A model generated the notes under the pieces. The model made no database searches. It was not told where the DNA came from and was given only the letters and a program-made list of their open reading frames with translations. From Anadara kagoshimensis (taxonomy: Eukaryota > Mollusca > Bivalvia > Arcoida > Arcidae): a DNA stretch of 64,000 nt. Location of the stretch: assembly GCA_021292105.1 (NCBI GenBank), contig CM037871.1, positions 54,149,366 to 54,213,365 on the forward strand. The letters run 5' to 3'. The position numbers and the translations under genes are program-made. Shown piece after piece: positions 1 through 12,965 of the stretch; position 1 is the first letter of the stretch; every line of letters starts with the position of its first letter.

Positions 1-416
1 GTAGTAATGGTGGTCAACGTTTTCGATCTAGTATTTAGTTAGTGAGTTCTTGGGAGGTAAAGGTGACCCGGAGTGACCAGAGAAAACCACAGTTCATCGA
101 CATGCAAAACGAAAGCTTTCTTAATCAAAAACAAACATGCAGATCCATCTCCAAATCACAATCCTATCAAAAATGTAAAAGCTTTGGAAACTAATTAGTA
201 AAATTTAAACATGAACATGAACTTCCACAAGGTAAGTGAGACCGGGTGCTCTGGAAGGTTAGGCTACCCCTGTCTAGTAGGCTACACCCGCCACGCGTGA
301 GTGAAAGGAAGGTGAAACTATAAGACTCAAAATGTATGCAGGATATATTATAATTTTGGATACAGAGACAAGAATAATTTCTAATGTACTGAGATTATGA
401 TATATCTATGACAAAC
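1..416. other. Intron 10 of the P450 pseudogene, with a dispersed-repeat copy
   Basis: No exon is seen. Positions about 125-375 are a plus-orientation copy of the commonest dispersed repeat of this window (family A; see 33160-33400), recognisable by its run through the phrase ACTTCCAC, GTGAGACCGGGTGCTC and GGATACAGAGACA. Confidence 0.6.
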
Positions 417-1305
417 CGATCCTATTTCTCGATCAATCTCTTGGGTTAGTTTTTCCTGCCACTCCGGATGTACCACAAGTCTGTAGACACTAAACAGTAA
501 ACCAACAGCTGTTGTATCATAACCATCCAGGAAAAATATTAACGAGTTAGCCAGGATCTCTGTCTCTGTGATTCCTAAACAGACAAAAATTTAAACCATT
601 ACATTTCATTGACCTCAAGTGTTACACCGCGGTGACGGTGTATTTCCCTTCACTTGGGGTTTATTCATTTAGTTGACGTTGACTTAGAACCATTGGGAGG
701 ATATTGCCGAGTCTTTCAAAGTCATGGATTTTGGGATTAATCCTCATTCTAGGCTTCGAAGTTTTCTAAGATGATTTTCATCTCATGTCTATACTGGAGC
801 TGTAAAATGCTCAATACTAGAGGATGCTTTCGGATGAGACTCAAAACCCGAGGCCCGTGTCTCAGTGCATGCTTAAGACACCTCTGTAGAGTTCGAAAAA
901 GATTAGGCCACACGTGGCCGATAGAGACGATGCTAAGACCTTACAACTAGAAGCGAAAGAGTCCGACTGAACACGAAGATAAGATTATAATCAATTCGAA
1001 ATTTTATCTGCAACAGCATGTAAGCATTTTAAAATCAATTCCTTAGAACCAACCGGATGAAATTTAATTAACCTATGTAATATTCGTATATTTGTAAATT
1101 TTGTAAACTTCAAAATATTAATTTATTAATATCCAAACAATAATTGTTTATGCTCGCACCATACCTTACTGTGACCCTTGACTTTTTCAATGAGCTGCGA
1201 CTTCTTGTATCAAAGAAAAATCGGGGATGGCCATTAAAAGAATAAAAACGTCTTTTAGCTTGCACATTTAATGATTAAAATTATATATAATGCAAGGAGA
1301 GTGTA

Positions 1306-1496
1306 TAGTAGAGACTTGTCGAAACTTTAACAACAAGCTAAGTTATCAGTGTCGATCATCGACAGCTCATCGTGGCTATATTTCGATAGCTTTTCGGCAG
1401 CTGTTTTCTACCTCTTGACAGTCACAAGTAATCAGCAGTCGATTTGACTCCTTTTCGTTAGGTTCAATGTTAAACTTCTACAGGTCTTTTCTGTAC
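1306..1496. mobile_element. MITE (TACAG-RAGACCTGTCGAAAG family) ending at the P450 pseudogene exon 9 donor
   Basis: The element is bounded by imperfect inverted termini of the type TACAG..AGACCTGTCGAAAGTTTAACA. Related copies lie at about 10137-10355, 53005-53207 and, partly, 44060-44170. The inner part shares the words GACAGCT and CGATAGC with those copies. A TA target duplication is likely because all termini begin with TA. The right terminus supplies the GTACAG read as the exon 9 splice donor on the minus strand. Confidence 0.6.
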
Positions 1497-1794
1497 CTCT
1501 TTCCTTGTAACTTTCATAACTTCTGTTTGGTGTGTACTTGGAAATATCTTCATTGTCTTTGTAATGGTTGATCATTAGTTGTAAAAAATCCGTTCTTGAC
1601 TAAAAAAAATAAAAATAACTTATAAAATAAGTCAATGAAAATATACGTTATGCTTATAACATATGGTGCATTGGGTTGCAACAGTCTATGTGTAAGAAAA
1701 ACTAATTGCATTTCTATAGTACTGTGAAGTAGTATTAAAAGGATGAAGTGTAGTTAAGTGGTCGTGTTTTATACCACAATCACTTATATCGAAG

Positions 1795-1965
1795 GGTCTA
1801 GTTCTCGTACGATGGAAGAAACCTGAGTACTCGAAAAAACGCCTGGCCTTCGGCAAGTTAAATCACACTAGGGTCTGTCCGAGTTGGATTCGAACGTAGT
1901 CAATTAGAGGCGCTTTGATCCTAAGCACGCGCATTAGGCAACCAGGGCTACAGAAAAAAAGTATT
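1795..1965 (-). repeat. tRNA-derived SINE fragment
   Basis: On the minus strand a box A-like TGCCTAATG and a box B-like GTTCGAATCC lie at tRNA-like spacing (about 1880-1945), followed by a SINE body shared in part with 33917-34140. A tRNA cloverleaf is not maintained, so this is read as a retroposon rather than a tRNA gene. Confidence 0.45.
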
Positions 1966-4517
1966 ACAGTTTTGATATGCACTATTCATTCTATGTTTAT
2001 GTATGACGTCACATAACGATGTACTTTTATTTTCATCAAGAAAATTAAGGCTCCGAAAGGATTAAAAAACAGGGAATGTATTAAGAATATGACATCGGGA
2101 CTTGTACATTTAAGTCACCCAGAAAATAAATTCACAAAATGATATAAGGTTGTCGCAAAATAACGTATGTGAAGAAAACCTCGAAATAAAACTTTAAATT
2201 ACCATTTTGCTTTCATGTCGTCCATGTATCGCCGACTTTGTGATATCTATAAAGAAGTCGATAGCTTTAGAAGGAAACGGTCTAATTTCAAATTTACTGA
2301 ACAGATAACGCAACTCTGGGAAAAACGCTGAAATAACAAAACTCTAATATACATAAGTTATATAACATTGTAATACAAACAACAGATTGTTTTATACTAT
2401 GAACTTTCTGACTTCCCGCCATCCTCCCCTATTCCATGTAAAGCACCATAGCTTGGCATTTCAGTTGAAAGTGTTTTGGTGACGCTAAGCAAAAACCCCG
2501 AACATAATATATTCATGGATAATTTAACAATACCCGTAGAAATAGCGAGAAAAACCCAAAACGTTAATTAATGCAGTTCTATATAAATATGAACTAACAT
2601 TACTTAGAAAATGATGTGATAAACTGATGAACCCTATCTCCTATTGTATGTACAAATTTAAACAACGTTAACATTACTTTATATTATATATATTGACACC
2701 TTTATGGGCAACAAATTGTTCATAGCTCAAACACCATTTATAAACGGTGACAGAACCCTTTAAAAAGATATATCACATCGCCTGGTTATGTATCAAAACA
2801 TCTTAATTGTAACATGTCTTAATATAAATTTCATCTTTTGACTATAAAGCCAAGTTTGACAAATTGAAATTCAATAAAATTTAACTTAACTATCACAATT
2901 ATTTTCATAAATAATTAAGATTTTAAATTGCTCATGTCAACGTTTTGATACAGTTTTGATATTTTCAACAAGTCCAATTAAAATAAATAAATAAATTACA
3001 AATAGATAAATAAATAAAAATTCTGAATACTTACCTTGAAGCATAAACATGGGGTTAGAAAATTTGAGACTTGTCATTTGTTTGGCCATCATAATAAACT
3101 GGTTGTTAGGATTTTCTTGGGAATCTATGTGTATACCAAACGCCGTACTACAGATTACATCCATAGCAAACCCGTGACAAATTCTAAATTTTAAATATAA
3201 TACTACTATTAATTTTAAGAATATCCGATAAAAAACATTTTCGCAAGCATTGTATATACACCTGCTATAAGCCGATTTTAAATGCATTATTTTAATAGAA
3301 CTTCAAAAACAGCACATGACACACTTATGATTCATTTAAGAATTGAAATTCATTATTTTTCTGGTTAAAGAAGTATGAAACAGATTTTAGAACTTGGCAA
3401 ATCTTGAAAAACTGCGAAACATAGAAAATGTAACCAGTTTTCTTTTTCAAACACAGGAATTTTATACATGCCTGTTGTAAATATTAAACGTTTTACTGTA
3501 AATCACATTTTTGCGAACACCAATGTTCGTGACACTCGCGAGTGTTTTATTTTCGTTATATTTGCGAGTACTATTATTTTTGTTGTATATGCAAGGTACT
3601 TGACTCAGTTTAATATAAGTTGCTAATGTATTAAAAAGATTATTTTTAATAATTTAAAACTTTTGACAATTAAAGCGATGTGGTCCGTTTGCCAGCGTTG
3701 CAGTCCTCTCAGCCACAGAGCCGTTTTATAACTAAATACGAAATGGATTAGACAAGTTCTCTAAACACAAATCATTACAAATGTTGATAATTTGCTAATA
3801 CTTATCTCAATTCAAGGAATTTCTTTTCTTTCAAAGTAAAATTGTTTCACAATGATCTAAATTATTATTTTTACAATCATTCATTTTTCCTACATAAACT
3901 TATTGGCAACTTTAGCAAACTACCATAACTATGACCTCTCGTCAACAAACTAATATTAATAGCATCATGATCTGTCAACTTCTCGTCAAGTCACATTTAG
4001 GCCAGGGCTAAATGTATTGATAATATGAAATGACGTCAAAAAGCCTTAAACGTCCTGAAAAGATCAATGGCGCTGACAAAACCAGCGGTTGAGAAATGAA
4101 AAGCAGTGTTTGGCTTTTTTGCAATTTTGCTAGATTGCCACTTCAAAAATCTTGGTTATATCCCGTAAACCAAAATAAATTTAACAAAGTTATTTCTAAA
4201 TTAAAACTATACTTACTGTTCCATATTAACATTGCAGTTCTCTTTAGATTGTTTATGTATCTGTGATATCATCTGAGTGGTACATTCTTCAACTGACGAA
4301 TACATCTTGTTATAGAGATAAAAACGGTGAGAGTAAGTCAATGATAATTCCAGATTTAAGATCAAAGTGAGAATAGGAAATACCGGAGTGAAATTATATC
4401 CATCATTCTGAAGAAAATCTCCATAAATTGTTATAATAAACATTTTCGAATTTACAAAAAGGAAACAGTTAAGCCTGTCTATGGACGCCAGTAAAGGTGG
4501 TAATTATGGAAAATTAC

Positions 4518-4519
<2 letters not shown>

Positions 4520-4552
<33 letters not shown>
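4520..4552. repeat. (TA)n microsatellite
   Basis: About sixteen uninterrupted TA dinucleotides lie in intron 6 of the P450 pseudogene region, upstream of exon 6 in the transcript sense. Confidence 0.9.
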
Positions 4553-4556
<4 letters not shown>

Positions 4557-5299
4557 CAAATAACATGCATAAAATGGAATTGGCATAAAATTTTACTGGC
4601 CTTTGAAAGCAGATGACCCTTATATAGAGATAGTCTTAAAGATTTATATTGGTTTACTGACAGAAAAAAACATAATTTGATTCTTCTGAGAAAACAAGAC
4701 TCGCTTTAGTCTTTAATGAAAAAACATATAAAAATACATAACAGTCAATGCCGAAATCACAATTACAAAACCAAAGTAAAAACTGAGAAAACTGGAAAAT
4801 ACAGTTAAAGACGTAAACTTCCACCATGCCTATGAGATTGAGACCGGGTACTATAAAAGGGTATGTGTCTCCTGTCCTACCAGCTACACTATCACGTGGT
4901 TTATCAAAATTGAAAATGAAACGAGCATGGAGCCATGGGTGTCAAATATAACTGACGGAGTAATTGAGTAAATTAGAGAATTAGTCTTATTATGACACTA
5001 TTAAGAGAAAAAACATAAGCATAAAAGTAAAATATACATTATGGTAAGTGCATGAGCAAAATTATTAGAATTAAATACTCGATTATTCTTTCATATTGGC
5101 ATTACCTGTTTCAACTTGGCAGGACTAAAAGAAGGACTTAGAACTTCCCAGGAATTTCCAATGGTTTCCTCTCGCCAGTGTCACTGCCGAATACGCCATT
5201 TCTCCAGCATATGCCAATTCCTGAAAAGAACAATGTTACTATTATTTTTGGTGACACTAACAGCGTCACAGTTTAAAATGTCATTTTACATCACATACA

Positions 5300-5505
5300 C
5301 CATAAACACCTTTGACCTGTCCGCTTGACCTTAATTTAATAGTAATAATGGCATGTTGGGTTTGTACATAATACGAACACTAACAATATACGTTGAGTAC
5401 ATATTATTAACAGTGGATCCTACTACTACCCATTTATTGGCTGGATCCTTTTATATGGATATTCCTAATGAAAGGTGAAGCGGACAGGTCAATGTTGTTT
5501 ACCTA
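5300..5505. mobile_element. Fold-back MITE (TTGACCTGTCCGCTTGACC termini)
   Basis: The left end reads TTTGACCTGTCCGCTTGACC and the right end is its inverse (GGTGAAGCGGACAGGTCAA), giving a hairpin-capable element. A longer relative occupies 31084-31718, and a single arm lies near 55880-55910. It sits in intron 4 of the P450 pseudogene. It has no coding capacity. Confidence 0.6.
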
Positions 5506-7928
5506 TCTTTGTGTCATTAAACTGGAATTGTACTGCATATCCTTACAACGACGCAAAATGCACGACGTGTATACTAACACGTATACATTTGTTCTAGTTT
5601 CGAAAAAGAGTACTTCTATATTTTATGCATCCAAAGAGTTTTATTATTCACATTTTTTCTTTTTAAAACATCTGAACACTAACGTCATTTCAGTGACACC
5701 TAAAACATTGTAGTTGTCAAGTTTAATGCATAGTTTTGTTATCAGATTATGTCGTATTTTTAATTTTCTTAAAGAAATATTCAAACAATTGCTACAATTT
5801 GTTAAAACGTATTCTATACTAAGGTTTTGTTAACGTGTGCGTTTCTTATTTTAATACCATTTCAATTCCGTGTTCGCTTTGATAGCATACTTACAGGTCT
5901 GTCTGAGAAACATTGGAAATCCTTGACCCATATCCTTAATCAGTCCGGATCAGATACAAGTTAGACGGAAAATGTCCGACATAAGTTCTTAAATAAATAA
6001 AAAACCGATTGGTAAAAAAACAGTTCCTAAGTATCACAAAAAGTATATGTACATGTATTAATTTTTTTTAGAATTTTAGACTTTAAACGTAAAAACAAAA
6101 TGGAAAATTTGAGATCAAACACAATCTTCTATTTGTGGCTCAGCTTGTTTTAAATTATAAAATATTGTTCATTTACTAGTATTACATAGTGTAAACTGAT
6201 TTTCTTTTGACATGATGCTGAAAAATTTTCACATTGATAAAGAGGCAATTTATCTCCCGTTTCAAACATTAAAATAGTATATTTAACAAAATGACCTACC
6301 CTACGACCCGGCCATATTTCTCTCGCAACTCGATATCTAAGCCATGAAATCCCTGTGTAAAAATGAAACAACTTTTTCAGAAGTCCATTTCACTTATTAA
6401 ACCTATTTTTGGTATAAAGACAACAACAGCAATAAATCCTGATGCGAGAAAATTCTTGATCTTATACGATGGATTTCATAAGTTCCATATCATATCATAA
6501 TTCTGCTTTGAAAATATTTAAACTCATCTCATAATTGAATCACATCAATAGTCAATGTTTGCCTATGTTCGTTAAAAGTTTTATGAGCATACGTTTAGAT
6601 GTTTTTTGTCACATACATGTATGTTGTTGATGTTGTTGCTTCAGCCACAGTTTTTTCTTTTGCATTTTATGTGGTTGATTGATTGCAATGTATTACAATG
6701 TGAGGTGTAAGAATTCAATTGTTAAAGTTATAATAATAATATTAATAATAATTATTATTATATTATGTTAAGCTTTTTTTTATCTATTTATTTATTGTTA
6801 GTTGGCGTAAAGGTTGATAAATGCCGATAATCATAATATTCACCTTTTTTATCATATCTGGTAGAATCCCTAGGTACGGTACTGGCTTTGGTCCCGGTAT
6901 TCCTCTAAGAACACTAGTTCTGTATAGCGAGTACCTAATCGAAATGTATGGAGAAAAATAAAAAATTACAGTCATTGTCATAATATAATGAATACTTAAT
7001 GCGCATGAAAATCAGAAGATTAAATATGAGACTATAACTAAAACACAATGGAAACACGTTGTCTTATTCAGCCACCGTACATAAAAGCATTTCAATGTCT
7101 TCTTTTGTGTCACACTATTATGAAAAACTGCAACAGCAAGTAATCGACTTATGTCTTAAAGTTGGTTAATTGCACTTGTGTTCTATTCCAGATAAAATGT
7201 GGCTAATTCTATAAAAGTAAAGGAAACCAAGTAATCCAGAGAAAATTACAAACCGTTGGCGAATCAAACTGACAAACCTTTTCATAATAGGATCAGTGAT
7301 AGTTAAAAACGGCATTGTGGCTTTGGACGACTTGACCATCGAGGATCTATTAATATAGTATTGATTTGGGCTTCACAAGTCCGAAACTATCATCTAGTGC
7401 TGTAAAATTAACACTAGAATAATATGCAATTGAATCATTTAAGGCATAAATGTGAATGTTTGGAACGTGTCAGTGTTTAAACAAAAGAAAATATGCTTAT
7501 ATATACCACAGAAAGTTAGGTGATCTACCGGTTTGGGTGTAGGGGTAGGTGCAGGGTCCACTAACATAGCAGTAAAGATAAGACATATCCCAAAACACAA
7601 ACATACATACTTGCCAATGTTCTGGTTTAAATTCCAAAAAAGGACTTTTTTTCGAAACGCATATTAAATTAGGTTATTTTTCTTATTTCAACATATTAAT
7701 AACATTTGCTTTGCATAAATTTTGATGAGGATTTTTATTCCGAAACGACCGTCTAATGCTGCACATGTTTAGTGATGATATATTAACTAGAGAACTCCCT
7801 CCAGGAAGAGAGACAGGGTGCTCCGGAATTGTCTTATTTTAATTTCGTACTTACATATATAGTAATATGATAACAACAGCGATAGACAGAATCCATCCTG
7901 GAACATCTAAAACTCCCAGTATATCCAT

Positions 7929-9336
7929 TTTAGCTAGGCCTGTAGTCTGTTATAGGTCATTAACTGTTTAACCTTTATCTCGTACTAGTCATTTATATGT
8001 TTGCTTTCTTCTGATTAAGTATCCACGCGGTTTTCTATGATGAAAATTTGAAAAACAAATTCTCGTGTATGTTTTTGTCCTGTATGACTTTATTAAGTTC
8101 TATCTTTATTTGTATTTATCCTTTTGTAATCATTCCTCTGTTGCTTTTCACGACAGAGTATTAGTGACGAAAACTTGTCAATACGATCAACGTCCTTATA
8201 TTATCTCAAATAAATATCTTAACAATGAATATTAAAGAATGACCTTCAAGTCTGAGACAACAAGACTGGGACATAACAAATAGTGGTATATTCTTACATT
8301 GAATTAATTCTATACAGGTGCTAATTGATAAAATTGGAAAATCAGCCAGATTTATTTTTTTTAATTTCATTTATTAAAATTTTTATTCTTTTATATTTTG
8401 GCGAAGTTTAGCAATAATTTATTTTTATTTGAAAATATAAGGCAGAGAAAATATAAAGGCATAGAGACAAGAGTATCTATCAATTAGTTCAAAGCTACTG
8501 ACACAATTATACTCCACTTTTATCATCTATGTAAATATAAACTGTTTTGAAGTAAATGATGATTAAAAACATTGACAATCTTAGACATACCAACTCAAAA
8601 ACTTAAACGGTGCTAAAGTACCCAGATTACATGACTGTATATATTTGAGCGAATTTGTACAGAAGGGGCAGAACTCTAGATCTATGCTAAAAGACAAAGA
8701 AAGGTAATTATTTAAGCTTTTTCAGAACATACTACTATCATTCGGTAATCGGATGCTTTCAATGTTACTGCTATTTTTCAATGTCTTTTTGTAACTACTT
8801 TTATAGAATATCATTGGTGTTTCGATTATCAGACCAGCCCCCTTCCCTGGTGGAAATTCACGTTTTAACATAATTTGTCAATTTTCAAAGTTTTTACTTT
8901 GCTTTTTGGGTTGTAAGTTGAACAGGGACCGTTATGTTTGCGTTTGATTGTACCAATACAACGTAAGATAATCAATTTTGATTTGAATATTTTATAATAT
9001 TTTACTTCAATGTTTAAAACTTAGAAATTTCAATTTCTCATGACGACTAGGTACTGGTAAGTGAAGAAACTAAACCTTATAATTAACTGTCACAGACACA
9101 GCGACTCCGATAGCATTGCTGTTCATAGTACATTATTCAATTTTGATATAAATATTAAGCTGTATTTGTATATCTAATAATTCATGTACACGTAGTTACA
9201 ATTTATTGAAGTTGACGATAAATCTTACTGAAATATCCGCCTATAACCGAAATATGCGCCATAAACTATATCCGCCATGGTTTTTCTAAAACTGTAATAT
9301 CTGCTATGAACTTTTTGTAACCATATCTTTTAAATC
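7929..9336. other. Intergenic region between divergent P450 pseudogene and amidinotransferase
   Basis: This 1.4-kb stretch separates two divergently oriented genes and would hold both promoters. A minus-orientation family A repeat lies at about 8835-8960. No RNA gene or further open frame is supported. Confidence 0.5.
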
Positions 9337-10136
9337 ATGGTTTCAGCTGAAATGAGAATTGTTTGTTCACATAACGAGTGGGACCCGTTAGAGGAAGTGA
9401 TATTAGGTATACCGGATAACGCCTGTATTCCTCAGGATGAGCCAGCATATCGGACTGTTTTGTCGCCAGAAATCAGACAGACGTTTAGGTAAGAATGTCA
9501 ATTTCCGTACTACGGGCACTTTTTATACAATGCAGCAAGATCCTTAAAAATAAATTTTTGGCCCAGGAATATTTTCTGATATAATAAATATCTAGTGGAT
9601 ACTGAAAATCCGTGTGTAAAATGTGCTAATTGTGTTGATTAATGAATTTAAATTAGCGACAACATAAAAGTGAAAGCGTGATCAACCCGAATATCTAACT
9701 TGATCAAAACATTGTCGAAGTTTATGCAGAAACTACAGGGATTTGAATGTTGTCTTTTGGCAAGGAAACGTAATGCACATATACATCTTTCTTAGGCTAC
9801 ATTTTATTTTCAAATTGATGCGCTATCATACAAAACTAAGGTCAACTTACTGTCGAAGCGAGCGTTTTCAACCGAAAGCGTGATCAACATAAGTCACGTG
9901 ATTGTCCCCGTGATGTAGTTTTATTTACAATACAAAAGTGTACAGAAAATTTTAAACGATGTGTATTTACAGATTTAATTTTCTCATATAAATCTGTAAA
10001 ATTTCATCTTGCTAACTGCAAATTCATAGAAAAATTTTATGGGGTCCAACTAAATGAGAATTATAAAAATAAATCAGAAACGGTAGGGTTTTAATAATAT
10101 TTTACTTTTAGTTCTGACTCAGTAACATTGTTTTTA

Positions 10137-10355
10137 GAACTTTACAGTAGAGATCTGTCGAAAGTTTAACACTACTGGTCTAACGAAAAGGACTCGGGTG
10201 TCATGGCCGAGATATAAAAAGCAAGTAACCAAAAAGCTACGGAGGCATAGATAACAGCTGTTGAAGTCTGTGAATTATCGCTGACGAGGAACAGGAATGA
10301 GCTGACGATTATACACCAATTTATATTTGAAATGTTAAACTTTCGACAGGCCGTA
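10137..10355. mobile_element. MITE, TACAG family, in amidinotransferase intron 1
   Basis: The left end is TACAGTAGAGATCTGTCGAAAG and the right end is its imperfect inverse (TTTCGACAGGCC..TTGTAC). The interior shares words such as GAGATATAAAAAGC and ACAGCTGTT with the copies at 1306-1496 and 53005-53207. It ends about 70 bp upstream of the exon 2 acceptor. Confidence 0.6.
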
Positions 10356-11157
10356 TTGTACCAAGTCGTTCTGACATCTGACGGCTTGGCTTGTTTGCAT
10401 TGAAGGAAGAAAATTGTCTTTTCAGAGCAGGTATAAGAAGCAAAGAAAGCATCAAGAAAGCAAAGATACAGTTTGACAACTTGGAACGAGTATTAAAGTT
10501 TCACTGCAATGTAAAAGTACACAGACCAAAACCTATGGATTTTAGTGATTCGATGAAGACGCCATTCTTTGAAGTTATGAATCAAAATGGAGCCGAATGT
10601 CCACGTGACACACTTCTCGTTCTAGGCAACGAGATTATCGAGTCAACAATGAGTATTAGGGCTAGGTATTTTGAATCGATGTCCTACAGGTAAGTTTTTT
10701 TTTAAATTATTAACTAGTAATGCGTGGCCAAATTAATATCCGGTCAGTCGTTTATTAACTTATAGCGAGGTATCACATCTAAACTCGGCATTGCAGAAAT
10801 GCAGAAATTTATACATTTTTCTATTGTGACAAGAAGTACGCGTTTTGTCACAAGGAACATCGTTAAATTAATCATATCCTACGAAGAAATATTTGATTTT
10901 TCTCAAAATATCGAGTGCTTGTGAAGATAACATTCACTATCAATTTCAATGTCTTGAGAATTCTCATACTGTATAACCGCTTTATTTCTTTGTCCATTAA
11001 GTCCACAGTTACCATTCACTCGCATTCCAATAAATAGATAAATAAAACGGATCAAATCCGTGCGCTTCATTGACATATATATTATGCGTATATCATTCTG
11101 TACTTCAAACATGTTACTTTTCTTTTTCTTTACCGATTTTTGTAGCAACAAAAATGG

Positions 11158-11400
11158 TTCAAACCCCGACCTAGTCTGACCAAGACTTCACAAAGTCGAC
11201 ATTACGAAATGAAAGTCACGGTTCTTTTGGATAGGAACTTAAAATAAACGAGGTCCGTGTTACGGTAGGCGTGGCACGATAAATAATCCTGCTGTATAAT
11301 ACCAACATCGCAACGCACTGGCAACATTTCTGCGCCTATAGCTAACGGCATCTTGAAATATTCATTACTGGGACGTTGATTACTATTACTCAAATCAACT
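11158..11400 (+). repeat. SINE copy (family 2), 5' head truncated
   Basis: The body reads through GAAAGTCACGGTTCTTTTGG, TAGGAACTTAAAATAAACGA and GGCACGATAAA, shared with copies at 43775-44100 (+), 32865-33115 (-), 34995-35225 (-) and 36245-36425 (-). In the fuller copies this body follows a tRNA-like head with box B. Located in amidinotransferase intron 2. Confidence 0.6.
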
Positions 11401-11699
11401 CTACAACTCTAATTACGTAAAATACCATTCCTTTTGATTCCAATTTTATCCGGTCTGTCTGTAATAAAGCATACATTTTGTTTTAATTTAGAAATATTCT
11501 GAATGATATGTTTACTAACGATGCCGAGATGTTATGGACAATGGCGCCAAAACCAACAATGGCAGACAGTTTATACAACTTGGATTTCCCCTGGGATGAA
11601 AATCCAAAGAACGGAAAGAAATAATAAGAAATTATACCTATCCAACGAACGAATCCGAACCAGTAAGTAAACTTTATATTGTTGATAATTACATATTAT

Positions 11700-11880
11700 A
11701 CCAGTTTTAATTTTACAGCACTAGACGATCGTTTCGGAATACAATTCCTCATCAGTAGTGCTTGGACCAAAATTATGAAACCATAATTGCTTTCAAGATG
11801 TTTAAAATATATATTTACCAAAAGCTAAGGCAATATTTTGCATGGGGAGTATATCTTAATTTTTAAGGAATTTCAACTTT
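11700..11880 (+). repeat. Dispersed repeat family B
   Basis: The unit runs from a TTTTAATTTTACAGCACTAG start through GGAATACAATTCCTCATCAG, GTGCTTGGACCAAAATTATG and a GGGAGTATATCTTAATTTT end. Other copies lie at 12755-12965 (+), 22470-22660 (-) and 37535-37690 (+), with fragments near 7725-7770, 12020-12075 and 13350-13440. The nature of the element is not clear: I see no terminal repeats or coding frame. Confidence 0.65.
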
Positions 11881-12439
11881 AAACTAGCAGCATTTTAGAC
11901 AATAGTATATTTCTGTAAATAATACACAATTATTGCCTTCTGAGTTTGTTAGATCTTCGGGCCACCAGCAGAGATACCGGCTTGGTCTTTTAAATTGCAT
12001 ATTATACCTGTTTTAATTTTATACCACTAGACGACCGTTTAAGATTACAATTCCTCATCCGTAGCTCCTGATAATGATAAGTATGACGTTTTTATATACA
12101 AAATTATCATGGTGTTCCATGATAGCTTTTCCAGCTTGGGGACAATACACCATGGGAAGCAAAGGGTTGAGCAATAAATAAACGGCAATATTTATACCAC
12201 AAACTGATATTGTACATATCACAATACTAGTATTTTTTCAAACATATACATGTTTGGTAAGATTTACATCTTAATTTTTTTCAATTCTAATTATTTAGTA
12301 ATAATGCTAAAGATAATAAAACAAAATTTTAACTTATATAAAAGTACCTAAACAAACCTCTGGACATTTATTTGTCATGTTTAATTCAATACTATCGCTT
12401 GTACAATGATTGGTTTTATCATTTAAACAGGAGGTGATT

Positions 12440-12575
12440 ACCCTTTTGGAGCATCCGGCCTCAGTTCCCTGGTGGAAGTTCACGTGTCTAACCTAACTTG
12501 TCAGTTCCATTTTTTTACTTTGCTTCTGGATTGTAATTTGGGCATGGATTAGTATGTTTGTTTTTTATGAAACCA
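12440..12575 (-). repeat. Dispersed repeat family A, minus orientation
   Basis: It contains TTCCCTGGTGGAAGTTCACG, CTAACCTAACTTGTCAG and the ACTTTGCTTCTGGATTG tail of family A. Similar minus-orientation copies lie at 8835-8960, 16290-16430, 20700-20830 and 34500-34620. Confidence 0.6.
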
Positions 12576-12754
12576 CGGTCCAGAGGTTCAGCGCGTAACT
12601 AATGTTGATATAAAACCATAATTAGCACTGAATTATTTATTAAGTGCGATAGAAGTAGTAAAGTCAAAGTTAAGTCAGACTGAGGGGTATGAGGTATATG
12701 ATGTCTTTACGTGTTCTTTGTGGCTGATGTATTTGACAAGCAATTGTTATATTA

Positions 12755-12965
12755 CATATTATACCAGTTTTAATTTTACAGCACTAGACGGCCGTTTAGG
12801 AATACAATTCCTCATCAGTAGTGCTTGGACCAAAATTATGAAACCAAAATTGTTATCAAGATGTTGGAAAGGACCAAAATATATTTTACCAAATGAAACC
12901 AAGGAAATACTTTGCATGAGGAGTATAGTATACCTTAATTTTTTAGGAATTTCAAATTTTTAGTA
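12755..12965 (+). repeat. Dispersed repeat family B, longest copy
   Basis: It is closely similar to 11700-11880 over its whole length and extends through GGAAAGGACCAAAATATATT and CTTTGCATGAGGAGTATAG. Located in amidinotransferase intron 3. An 81-aa open frame across it is incidental. Confidence 0.65.

Larger units (their letters stand above)
417..7928 (-). pseudogene. CYP3-like cytochrome P450, probable pseudogene, 3' end outside window
   Basis: Ten exons of a P450 are visible on the minus strand: 7855-7928 (ATG at 7928, hydrophobic N-terminal anchor), 6844-6934 (proline-rich hinge, [12 protein letters not shown]), 6300-6352, 5895-5987, 5106-5220, 4217-4305, 3035-3183, 2203-2327, 1497-1599 and 417-574 (I-helix, FFLDGYDTTA). 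Exon lengths and phases match the intact paralogue at 16945-35979 one for one (91, 53, 89, 149, 125 and 158 nt are identical). The exceptions are exon 4 (93 versus 97 nt) and exon 5 (115 versus 117 nt), where small deletions break the frame and bring in stops. The ExxR and heme-binding exons would lie beyond the left edge. The other exons remain open, so inactivation looks recent, or the breaks are sequence errors. The exon 9 donor (GTACAG) coincides with the end of a MITE. Identity as a P450 is secure; pseudogene status is an inference from the two broken exons. Confidence 0.85.

Noticed and set aside
5116-5328. Plus-strand 70-codon frame
   Set aside because: It is antisense to exon 5 of the P450 pseudogene.
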